This document shows positions 38,101 through 50,100 of a stretch of 64,000 nucleotides of DNA, one piece after another. Below the pieces are notes generated by a model. It was not told where the DNA came from and did not search any database. It saw only the letters and a program-made list of their open reading frames with translations. The stretch comes from Durusdinium trenchii (Eukaryota > Sar > Dinophyceae > Suessiales > Symbiodiniaceae): NCBI GenBank assembly GCA_963970005.1, contig CAXAMN010003592.1:322454-386453 (forward strand). Reading direction: 5' to 3'. A program made the position numbers and the translations under genes. How positions within the stretch are numbered: the first letter of the stretch is position 1; the number at the start of each line of letters is the position of its first letter.

Positions 38101-41100
38101 GTGACAGGGGACACTCGCACCCACAGCAACAGCCTACATTCAGCACGTGTTTATTTCGTTGTTTTTTTTCTTATTTTCTTCCATAGATAGATACATGCAT
38201 ACATGTACTCATGCATACACACATACATATACGTGCATACATACATACATACATACATAAAACAATCATGAATAGAATCATTCGTACATTCATACATACT
38301 ATACATACATGGGCACGTACTGCTTGGATGGGTGTTTTGGAAAGCCTTTGTTGGACTTAAGAATCCAGACTCGGACGGAGGGTCATAGACCGCGGCCATG
38401 TAGCATGCCTCACCGCAGTGAGACCAAGGAAAGTGGAGCAACCTGTGGAGGTCCCACAGGTCTTGGTGGCGGAGCAGGCCGAAATGACAGAGTCGCGGGG
38501 GCTGTTGGCGCACACCCATTTGCACGCTGATGGTTGGAAAAAGCGCTTTGAGGCAGTCTTTACACAGGTTCGAGTCAGCGCAGCTCTTACGAGGTTTACC
38601 AGTCACCATAGTCATGCAAATAAGCAATGCAGAAAAGCAAGACCAATCAAGGCAGGTCATGCTGCATGCTCTTGCCCGTCTTTCGTTTGCGCTTGCAAGC
38701 ATGGCATCCTCAATCCCCAAAGAAGCTGATATCACTCAGATACTCTCAAATGAAACACGAATAATAAGTGGAGGCAGCATAAACAAACATCATGTTCTTC
38801 AATCCCCTTTCTGACCTTGGATTCCTGTTGCTTTGCGTCGCTTGCTTTGTTTGTATGTTGAATCTGTTCTCCCTGAGTTTGTAATCTATCTCATGCCAAA
38901 CTTCCACATTTGCTCCACCACCAGAATGCGCGCGCCCACATTGCACCCACCCTTGGCCTGGTCCATGACCTTTGGTTGCTTCTTTGCACATTGTTCTTGC
39001 TGCACTGGTATGCTGTTTGAACACATTGTTTTTTTTTTGCGCAGTGCATGATGATGCGTGGTACACTTGTGGTGTGCCCTTAGTTATTTTGTGTGATATT
39101 TTATCATGTTTGTTTTCAAGATGTTCATTGTATTGTTGTAATATACATTGTTTTCACATTGTTTTCACATTGTTCAAAGTATTTCACATGTTTATCACAT
39201 TTTTTGGAACTGCAGTTTTGTTTCTCCATTGATGGCATTTCAGAGATGGCTGGCAGGATCTTGCAGGGAGCTAGGTGCTTTGGCAGTGGGCACTGGTAAC
39301 AAAAGCAGCAATACTCCCTCCAGATCCCTTTAGAAGATCCGGAAGAGTTCTTCAGAACAAAACAAAATCAGGACCCACAAAGATGGTAGATAGACACTCC
39401 TCAGCCCCTGATTGTCAGTGCCATCATATTCCCTGTGATCCGTGTTGACCAGTCTTTCACAAACCCCAGATCTCCTTTACATGTCGCTCTCCGCCAGGTG
39501 AGGCAAGTGCCCAGCACTGAAGTGCAATACGTGGATCGGGAGGTGCCCAACGTGACCTACCAAGCGCTTGAGCAGATCGTTGAAGTACCGCAGGCAGAAC
39601 GCCGAGCGCTGAGAAGATCGGAACGCCGGGCAGAGCGGGGAGAAAGATTCAATCTGCTCCGATGTGGTTCTTGTCGTGTTGCGAAGCTGGGCAATCACTG
39701 GACTCGGGGCGAACAAAAAAGAACCGGATATAATTGTATACTACTTTAAATCATGTTTAAATACATATATGTATATATATAGATATATACATCAAGGGCT
39801 GCATCCGGAGCCTGGTCCCCCTGTAGGGTGAATGGCTCTCCGAAGCGCATCCTCACCTCTGGAGGTGGTGAAGGAGGAGCGATTGGTGGAGGTTCCACAA
39901 GTGCAGGTGGCGGAGTTTATCAAGCAGGCGAGAGTGGGGAGAGGGGGTAAGTGTTTTTTGAGTGCATTGTCAATTCTTTAGCTAAGCAGCTGTGCACTCC
40001 CAGTGAAGTTCCATGACGGTTGGGTTGGAGAGCAGTGAAGTTCAAACGACGGGAGCTTCAAGAGGTCAGAATTGCAAGGTTGGTTGCAAAGGGATTGGGA
40101 GCGGACATTTCATGCGTATTCCCCCGTGGAAGTCCAAAACATCTTCAACATTGCTTTGGAATCCTTGGATGTGGGGGTGGGCCATGAGTTTTCTACGTTG
40201 CTAAGCTGGCTTTCAGAAATGCCCGTAAAATACCACCAAGCGTCGTAGGGCGTGAGGAGGAACTCCTTTTTACATGGGCAGAGGGCTTTGCTTGCAGGAG
40301 GCACGGGTACTCAGCACGTGGTTGGATCCTTCAGGCATTGCACAGACCAAGAGAAACAACGCCGGGCGAGAGGTTTCAGCACTAGGGACAGTGTACCCCG
40401 TCGACGCGATCACTATCCAGAGACCGCCAAAAACGGGTCCAGGAGGCCCTTTCCATACCAGGTGCCAAAGCAGCAGGTTCAGGAGATTCCAAAGCACATT
40501 CCCAAAGTGGAAATGCGCCCCTCGGCAGTGTGGAGAGATGCGTTTGAGGGAGTTGTTCTGAGATGAAGTGGACCAGTGGAGATGCAAAAAACAGAAGACA
40601 GTAGACGGGAGGATGCCCCACTCCAAACCTGCGGGGTATATGTACAGATAGACTAGACCTGTACACCGAATCAGCCAATCACTAGAAGAGATCACCAGTT
40701 GATCGTTTATGCATTTTTCCTACTGGGTACCGGGGTTAAGTAAGTCGTTTGGAAGACGCCTTGCCTTGCAGGATTTGTGTCTCGGTATACTGTATTGAAC
40801 TTTGTGAGCAGGCATAAGTTTCTTGAGGATGGCACTCATGCAGCCTTTGTTTGTTAACATATGTTTATCATGAATGTACTATGCTAACTTCAAGTTCTAA
40901 ATTTATTTCTATATGTATGACTCATTGTGAGCTCATATAAATTAAGGCTTCCTGAAGGACACATGACAGCACTTGAACAACAAGAAATCAACACCAAAAT
41001 GAACGTTTCGAACCAGCGTAGGCCAAACAAATATGCAGTTTTGAGTTTGGACCGGAGGACGCGGTACTTTGGGTGGCCATGGTGTTTCACTTTTGTTCGG

Positions 41101-44100
41101 GTGACTTTACGTGAGTCGGGTGACTTTCCATTGCTGTGGCGTGCCCATGCGGCAAGATGACTTTCTGTGACTCGTTTCCCCAGCACGTGAGTCGGGTGAA
41201 CGAGCCATTCGCTGATGTCAACTGACCTCAAGGATGGATGTGATTTCATCTAACCTTTGGCAGTTTTCAATCACGCCTCCACCAGAGCTGGGCTGCTCGG
41301 TGGAAGCGACCCCCACACCGAGAAAAACCGAGCGAACTAGTCCTGCGGAAAGAAAGCCGGCCGATCCACTGTCCGATCCCAATTCCCACCACACCTGCGC
41401 CAGAGGTTGTGTGGAGAAGATTCAGAACGTCCCCGTGAAGCTTATGCACGAGGTGGCTGTTGAGGTCCCTCAGGCACGGGAGGGGCGGGGAACAGGGAAA
41501 TTGGCGGTGGGGGATGAGTGAGGTGGTGCCCGACAACGGCCAGGGGTGCCTGGACACATGTGAACATCCACCAGGTTGGGCCAAATTAAAACATGCGTCC
41601 ATTTCCAAATTTGATGGCTCGCGAGAGCAGGCTGCTTGCGCAATGTCGTGCATTGGGTCAACATGGGCGGCGCGCCATGACCCATTCTTCCCATTGGGAA
41701 TCTATAAGGAGATTTTGCAATCGTTCAGGCATAGAAGGATAGTAGAAAGATGTAGAAAGGTTCCTAGGTCCATCCCCCCATCCGTGTCTTCACCCGTAAC
41801 TGCCACAAATCCACTTGAGGGTGATCCAGCTCCTGAAGGTGCTGGATGGACATCAAACTTAAGTATTTATTGATCGATATATAAATATATGATACAGCGA
41901 TGCAAGTGTTACTAGTAGCTTCTTGTTACTAGTAGTAAGCCAGGAGCTACTAGCAGCGTCCTTGCTACTAGGTAGCCAGGAGTCAGTAACATTTGTTGCC
42001 ACATGGTTCACTACATATGGGCCAGCAGTGCATTCTATTTTTCAAGGTGACCTGACGTCGGCTGGCCATGTCCTACACAGACTCTATACTTTCTACCCCT
42101 TGTCTTCTTCCAAAGTGACTCGTCCGATTCCCCAGTTTGAGATGAGTTGAACAACAGATCAAGTGATCCTCTCTCTCTCTCTCTCCCTCCATATATATAT
42201 ATATGTATTAATTTGTATATATATAGACATCTCTACAATATATATATATATATGTATCACTATGAGACTTAGGCCATAATGAGCCACTTTGAAGAACTTT
42301 GTCCATCTAGAAGACTGAGACTTGATCATTTCATTTCTACCGTGACCCCTGCGCCTGCGCCAAATGGCGCGGCAGTCAGAGGTGCTCCGACACGAAGTCA
42401 TTTCTCAAGTCTCCCAGCAGACGGAGCAGCGGGTGGTGCAAGCCGCGGAGGAATTTTCGCGCTTCGTCAATCGTGCCTGACCTGAACTTAAGCGGTGCGT
42501 CGTGGGCCGTCAATCGTGGGCAAGATCTCTGGAAGTCGTGGCGTTTGACTGACCCGTGTGAAAGGTTTTTGTTGGCCAGACTTTTGTGACCATTCCCGTC
42601 GCCGTGGCTGCTCGATGTTCGACACAGGCCAGTGCACTCGTTCTTTTCGCAGGCGATGAGGTGGTGGTCGGAGAGCAAGAGAGCCAGTATGGAGGTGCCT
42701 ATGAAGCCAAAGTTGTGGGAGCCTAGGTGGAAATGGCAGCATTTAAGGCTCAAACATTGCCCTTTGGATGTGTAAATGCAAGGGCCTGTGACAGGCCAAA
42801 GCCGAACCAGGACATACTGCTGCAGTAGTTCGTTTTTGGTGTTTGTATATGTCCTGCACGTCTTGGGAGCGTAAGCAACCAGCTTTCCTACGACATGAGA
42901 TGAGAACCAACATCGAGTTTATGTCCAGCACCCCCCCACCACCCGAAACGTCAACAAACAATAGCTGAGCAGTGCACTTTTATTTTGGATTTACTAAAGT
43001 AGTCTACGGCATGCTCTATTTGCTTGTCTATCATCAGTATTCACTTGTGAACGAGATGGGGCCCCCACATAAACGAGATACTTTTTGTTTGATGAAACAT
43101 GATCGACATGATGATACTAAAGTACGTAGTCTGAACGAGATACTGTGACATGACCTCAGTAGTTTAAACGATGGGGCCCCAAAATCAATGCCGCACAGCT
43201 GACCTTGTGCACCTCCACCGATCCCTGATCCCATCATTTCGGTCCTGCCGCCTGCCTCTTGAAGGAATGGGGCCTATTGCTCCTTCGACCACCTCAGTGG
43301 AGATGTACGAGCAGGGCCTGGTCTCTCATGTGAAGAGCTCCGAAGTCCGCCGGGGGACCGCCCAGACGGCCGTCAGCGCGAGCCTGAGCTGCATCAGGAG
43401 TGGTTCGATTTCGGACCTTCACTTGGTCTCCTCCCGCATCTCTGTGTTCTTTCCCCATTTTTCCGCCTGGTTCCGGGAAAAAGGGGCTGAGATTGATTTC
43501 TTTTGGGGTTAACCTCGCAAGCCAGGTGTCTTCTGATCCTTTTGTCTGAGGCAGATGAGGCCTGGGGCGGCAGGGGACCTCTTTGCCGCCTTAGTGACCT
43601 GGCGAAGAGGACATGCGCAACGAACTTGAGAGCACATGAAATGCTTTCAGAAAGATAATCTCATACATAGAGACCACGTGTATGTACTGTATACATATTT
43701 ATAATGTTCATTATTCATGCATATATATATAATATATATATATTACTGGCACAAAGGACGTATTTTTCGGGTGGGGGCCGGTGGGGGGAACTAGCAATTT
43801 GTGTGTTGATTTGTGTAGCTTCTTTTGCGTTGCCGTTTGTCAGAAATTTTCCGCGTTTTCCTGCATCATTCTTCCTGCGAGACCGGGAAACCAAACTTAT
43901 TTTTCCGGGGTCCAGGTTTAGTAATAGTATTGTGTTGATGGATGAGTCAGAATGGTGAGGCCAACATACTTTGCATCCCCCCCAATGCGTTGTTTGTGGG
44001 AATAGAGGAAGGATAGGAAAGGGGCCACATGCAGTGATGGTTTTCATTAGCTTCCCAGCTTTGAAGGGATCGTTGTTCCAAGAAACCGTTGGCTCATGAC

Positions 44101-47100
44101 CAGACGGTGGGACGTTGTACGATTGGAGGTGCCGGCCTGGTGAAGAAGACGGGAACCAAAAGGGGCGTGGAACGTCCAGAAGTTCTAAACATGGAGCCTT
44201 TATGGTGAATATGAACTTAGAGAGTGGCAGGGATAGGTATCTCTGCTTGCAAGCACTGGTCACTTGCAACCGGCGCAACCAGAAACAAAATAACTCAAAA
44301 AACCTGATAGAGGTGTCTCCAAGCATCATATATTGCAAAGCCACAGGGTGCCACAGTTGCTATGAGAACATGACATCTACAAAGGTGAGACACAACATGT
44401 CACCTGGTGAGCTGGAAACGAATCCGGTTGCTTTGTTTCCATAGGTTACCTCGTGGGTTGGTATATCTCACCATGGTGAAGCATGGTCTTTCGCGTTTGA
44501 CTGGTGCAACCGGGGACTGGACGTTGAAGTGCACACCTCCCCGGGGAAGATATTCAAAAGGGTATTAAAGCGGATAAGCTCTTGATTGCCAACAAATGTT
44601 GACTAGTCCGTTGACCACATGCATTGTTCCGCTATGAGGTATACGGATAATTAGATGGGATGAAATATCATGAAATAAAGAAGGTTGCATTGCATTATGA
44701 TCACATGTTTTAAGCCGCCCTGCTAGGGACATCTAGTGACTAGTGTGCAAAAACGGAAGCTTGACTCACATCCCACAAGACTTGTTCATCGGGTCATTTG
44801 GGGTCGGAGCAGGTGGGCGAGATTGGGCGAGCGGGTGTCTGGTGTATGTACTTCAAACAATGTGCGAAGAAACAAGCCATGGAATGAAAGAGCATTTCCA
44901 GAAGGGCATCGATCGAGATGTTGTTGCTCCTGGAAGGGCTGAGTTGGACGGTGATTCTGATGAAATCTTTGCAGTTCTCATCGGTTGATTTTGTTACCAT
45001 GCGGTGTTCCTTCAATTTTAGGATGTTGGATGCCGAGCTCTTTAGTCAAGCTGAGCTTGATGTTTTACTCCGTCCCTTGCGGTTCCACCGCTTCAGGACA
45101 CGAACAACGACGGAGTGCTCAGCCGGGAAGAGATGGCGGCGCTTCGGCCCGGCGTCGCCGCACCGGTGACGATGACGGCGCCGCCGGTGACGATGACGGC
45201 GCCGCCGGTGACGATGACGGCGCCGCCGGTGACGATGTCCGGCTGTGGCGTTGCGAGGTACGGACCATGTGGAACGCCCGGTGTTGGAGCAGCCTGCGCG
45301 CCAACGGCTTGCGGCGCTTGCGGCACTTGCGCCTGGTCGTGGAGGGGATTCCTTGGCGCCGGGTGGCAGTGGGGTGGAGTTGGGGTGAAGGATCGTGCAA
45401 AAATGGTTCGCGAACAAGCTTTGATTGGACTATGAAAATCTAATTGATTCATGTGAGTGGGTTATGGGCAGCCTGGACCTAACCAAGCGGCCCTTGAATT
45501 GTTTCGGTGGTCATTTGAGCAGCGTTCTAAATTCATCCCGGTTTTTTTTCTCAGGGACCGGCGAAAAATCAGTAAACACAGTGATTTTAGCTGATTTGTG
45601 TAAGGTGTCCGCAAGGTTTGTTGTAAGGATGTGCAGATTTGAACGGTGCCGTAAGGCTACCGGAAGCAGAACTTGTTTACTTTGATTATGTTTCCTTTCC
45701 TGTCTTGCAACAACATACCACATGTGACCACAGTGGATTGGCATACCTCCGCCGTAAGCACAACGTAAGAATCGCCATGCATACATGTGTCATCGTAAGC
45801 AAAACGTAAGCCTTGCGTCATGCCTACCATAAGGTTTGATTTCTCGGCAAGAAAAGACAACACAATTTTGAACACCACTCATTTGGAGGTGGCGGGAATG
45901 CAGGATCTACGCTTCCACTGGTCAAAGGACCACAAGTCGAGAGCCTCCAGGACCAGTGGCCGGTAAGCCTCCATGTGAAGCTAACACTCGCAAGACCACA
46001 GCACATCCCAATTAACTAAATTATATAGCTGCAAGAGACGCCTGAAGGACTTTGCTGACACAGATATCACCGCAGCCTTACTCATCTCTGAACGTGGCCT
46101 CACGCCAGTGCGAAAGTATGGATATCGATGCACGGTTATTACATACCAGACTATATTTACCTGAAATTCTTGGGTTTTACTGGGTTTTAGGAGTGCTTCA
46201 AGGTGGAGTGTCTACAATAAACTCTCTTAGATGAGCATTGTTGAACACATGCGACTTGCGCGGCTAATGTTTTGTTTTGTGATTTTTAAGATAGTGACAT
46301 TGTGTCACATCGCCGAACAGTGCGCGAGCACTGCAATGGAACAATGTGATTTGCAGCAGAGAGAGCAGCTCACAACAATACACATCGCATGCCTTATCTG
46401 ACCTCATTTAGAGTTGGGAGATTGCTTTGGCCTCCTTGTTCAAGATCCTTGGCTCATTCCCTTATTCCCTTGGCCCTTCCCTGCCTTGTGTCAGATCGCT
46501 CAGGGCGTTCGGTCTCAGGTCAANNNNNNNNNNCCCCACCCCACCGCTGATCTTTTGAAGAGTTTGGAAGGTCGAGTGTTCAAAGTTGAAAGATGAACCG
46601 ACTTTCAGCTGAGATTATATTACTGCAGCTGGTTTGGATTCGTGTTGCTTCCGGTTCAGGTCCGACACTTGCACGTCTCCAGACCCACTGAGGGGCCAGT
46701 GTGGTTTGGCAACCAGGTTGTTTGACAAGAATGCCCATCCATTTAGTTTCAACGCTTCAATCACGTGCCCTATTTCAACACACCCAAGCTTGCCCGTAAA
46801 CTTGCCAATGACCCTGATATGATATGGGACAATCAGATGCTTCACAGCAGAGCAGCCATGTGAGGGCTTTTTGAACCTTGAAAGGGGCTCTTGACTGCAA
46901 GGGAGTGCCTATATCGATTCTACAAGCACAATGAAGCACACTTGCAATCCAAAAAGCAACCCTCATTGTATCTCATTGTGCTCCAGGTCTTTGGTCTTTG
47001 GGTTTGGATCTTTGCCCTGAGGACACCAACAACGACGGCGTCCTGAGTCGAGAAGAGATGGCCGCACTGCACATGCGGCCGGGTGCTGTGCCAGGCGCGG

Positions 47101-50100
47101 CACTTGGGTCTTCATCAATGGTTCGCTAAAAGCCGGGCTCCTAAACACATGTTGGTTGACTGCTGACTGTAGATTTGTTGTTGAACAGCACCCCACCAAA
47201 TGAAGAGGTTTTAGAATCCAAATGGTGTGTTTATTTCAACAAGCTAGATTTTCGGTGGGACAGCAACAAGCCAAATTGTTGTATATCTTATGTATATACA
47301 TTTATAAACATATATATTATCTACAAACTATTTATAAAACTCACTTCATGCAGTCAGATCTTCCCAAGAGCGCACCGGAACCACACCCGCAACGATGCGT
47401 GACTTGCTGCTGGAAGCGATGGAAGGCACAAAGTAGGCTTTTTCTTGTTTGGGGTTGGGAGATTGATGGAGATTGCTTTGGCCACCTCCTCTTGTTCAAG
47501 TCAGTTCTGCTCATTCCCTGCCTTGTGTCAGATCGCTCAGGGCGTTCGGTCTCAGGTCAAGGTGGCGTCACCTACGCGCCCGCCCCGCGCATGGCGACAG
47601 CTGCACCCGTCACGGTGGCCTCGGCGGTGGGTGCACGGCCGGACTTGTTCTCGGCCCTGGACACTGGGAAGCGGAAGTTGGAATGGCTATGGATGGTGAG
47701 TGAACTGATGTGAACTGGTCTCAAACCCGTCTCAAGCCATTTCCACCCCACCCCACCGCTGATCTTTTGAAGAGTTTGGAAGGTCGAGTGTTGAGACGAA
47801 CCAACGGTTGGAAGAACATGTTCACTATATACTGTAGATTATTTGATGCTTTTGGGAGAGAAATGTTGCCAACCATCTCGACTGTCCCTGCGAATGGGCC
47901 CGTTTCTTTGTTCCATTTCTGTCATTATTTGTCATTGTTCTGGGAGAGGAAAGCTTCAGATGCCATCACTTCCAAGTGGAGAATGTATCCAAACAGGAGG
48001 TTTGGTTGATGCTTCGGAGCAAATGTGGTGTGGCAAGCAGGTTGTTTCCAGTTATATAGTTGCGACGCTTCAGTCGACTCAACACACCCAAACTTGCCCA
48101 TAAACTGTCCAAGACCATGATATGGGACGATCAGATGGTTCACAGCAGAGCAGCCATGTGAAGGAGTGCCTATATCGATTCTACAAGCACAATGAAGCAC
48201 ACTTGCAATCCAAAAAGCAACCCTCATTGTGCTCCAGGTCTTTGGTCTTTGGGTTTGGATCTTTGCCCTGAGGACACCAACAACGATGGCGTCCTGAGTC
48301 GAGAAGAGATGGCCGCACTGCACATGGGGCCGGGCGGCGCGGCCCGGCCCGTGACCTACACCTGATCTCCGGTGTCGAACGATTCCGGCGGTTTCAGGGT
48401 TTGCCAGGTGCGCTGTCATGCCAGCTTGTACCACCAAAGGGTCACAGTCAAACCACTTGTCGCCACTTGTGATGGTTATAACAGAGTCATATATGTAGAG
48501 CCTAGCTCAGGCACAGGTGTTACACTCCCATCACTCCCTTCCTAATTCTTCAGGGCTGATGGTTTCAAGGTGTCTTGTGTTTCTTTAATCTCAGACGGAA
48601 AATGGTGAAGGCAGACAAACATTTATATACCCCCCATGTTTCCCATGTTCAGTGCAAAGGCATGTTCAAACATTTTCCAGATTGCTCTTAGGCCTCGTGA
48701 AGCACCATAGGGTTCATGTACCGTTGTGTAGGTTGCTGGCTCCCACACTCACACTGCCATCGGCATCCATTTTGGAAAGTTGGATCCAAACCAACACCAG
48801 AACCCTGTATATCGAACCCACTAACCCACGTCCATGTCAGCCTCCGGTGGGCCCTGACCAACGTGACAATGCCATTGATTCCGCCTTGGAGAAAAATCGC
48901 TGCCCGGCTGCGGGGACATCGTTGATGCTTGGAGGGGGGCCGTGAAAGCGGCGGTGCTGCAAGTCACGAAAGCTAGCATGCTAGCTGAGTTTTTCTTTGC
49001 TTTAGCAATGTTGCGGTGGGAGGGGCTGCGTGCCTTAAAGATTGATATATCAAGCTAACCCCCCCCCCCCGCGGTTCCACTCCCAGCTGCGCCGCTTCGC
49101 TTATTGTTGTGGTGCATACCACCATTCCACTGAATGAATTGCGTGATAGCTCTGCTGGTGTTCAGACAGCGGCAAGGTGTGCATATGTTTGTGCAATTGT
49201 TTGCATACGGTGAGCACGCTCCATTTCACCTCCATGCTACGTCGTTCCTTCAGCCTCCGTCCAGGGTTGGCGTCGTTTTGCTGGTTCGAGTGGCTCATTC
49301 AATGCAGAAGTTAACAAACTGATAGGTATAATGATAATGAGTTGCGTGTATACTTGAGATCATTTGAGGTAGTTCATGCTTTGCTACTTGTTGCGGCTTG
49401 GTGCTGCTGCTGCTGTTGCTGACGACGCCGCTGCTGCTGCTTGCTGCTTGCTGCCGGTGGTGCTGCTGCTGCTGCTGCGGCTTGGTGCTGCGCTGCTGCT
49501 GCGTGGTGCTGCTGGCTGGCTGCTTGGCGGTTGCTGCTGGCTGCTGGCTGCAGGCGGCTGCTTCTGCTGCTGCTGCTGCTGCTGGCTGCTGCTTGCTGCA
49601 TAGGACTTGTACTTCACCCTTACAAGTTGTTTACCCTATTTCTAACCTAGTGCATGCATAAGCGGGTGGTAAATTTACTCCCAAGGCTTGCTATAACCAT
49701 ACACAGGCTATTTCCTCAAGACACTCTATTCCTGATACCTTTTACATCCTTTTTACCAGTAATTATCCTGCACTACGGACGCCCTAGTGTATGCACAGTC
49801 CTTGTGATGCTTACCCCTCGTTCCGGCTCAAGGCATACATAAGCGGGGGGTAAATTTACCCCCCCAGATTTGCCATAACCATAAGCCGGTTATTTCCTCA
49901 AGACACTCTGCTCCTTATACCTTTTACCAGTGCTTGTCCTACACTACGGACGCCCTGGTGTTTGCACAGTCCTTGTGATGCCAGAAATGCTTACTCCTCT
50001 TTCCGGCACAAGGCATACATAAGCGGGTGGTAAATTTACCCCCCAGATTTGCAATAACCATAAGACGGCTATTTCCTCAAGACACTCTATTCCATACCTT

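Noticed and set aside
49376..49661. Long poly-Ala/Leu and poly-Gln/Ser frames on both strands
   Set aside because: These are caused by CTG-rich low-complexity DNA. All frames are open at once and there is no splice context.
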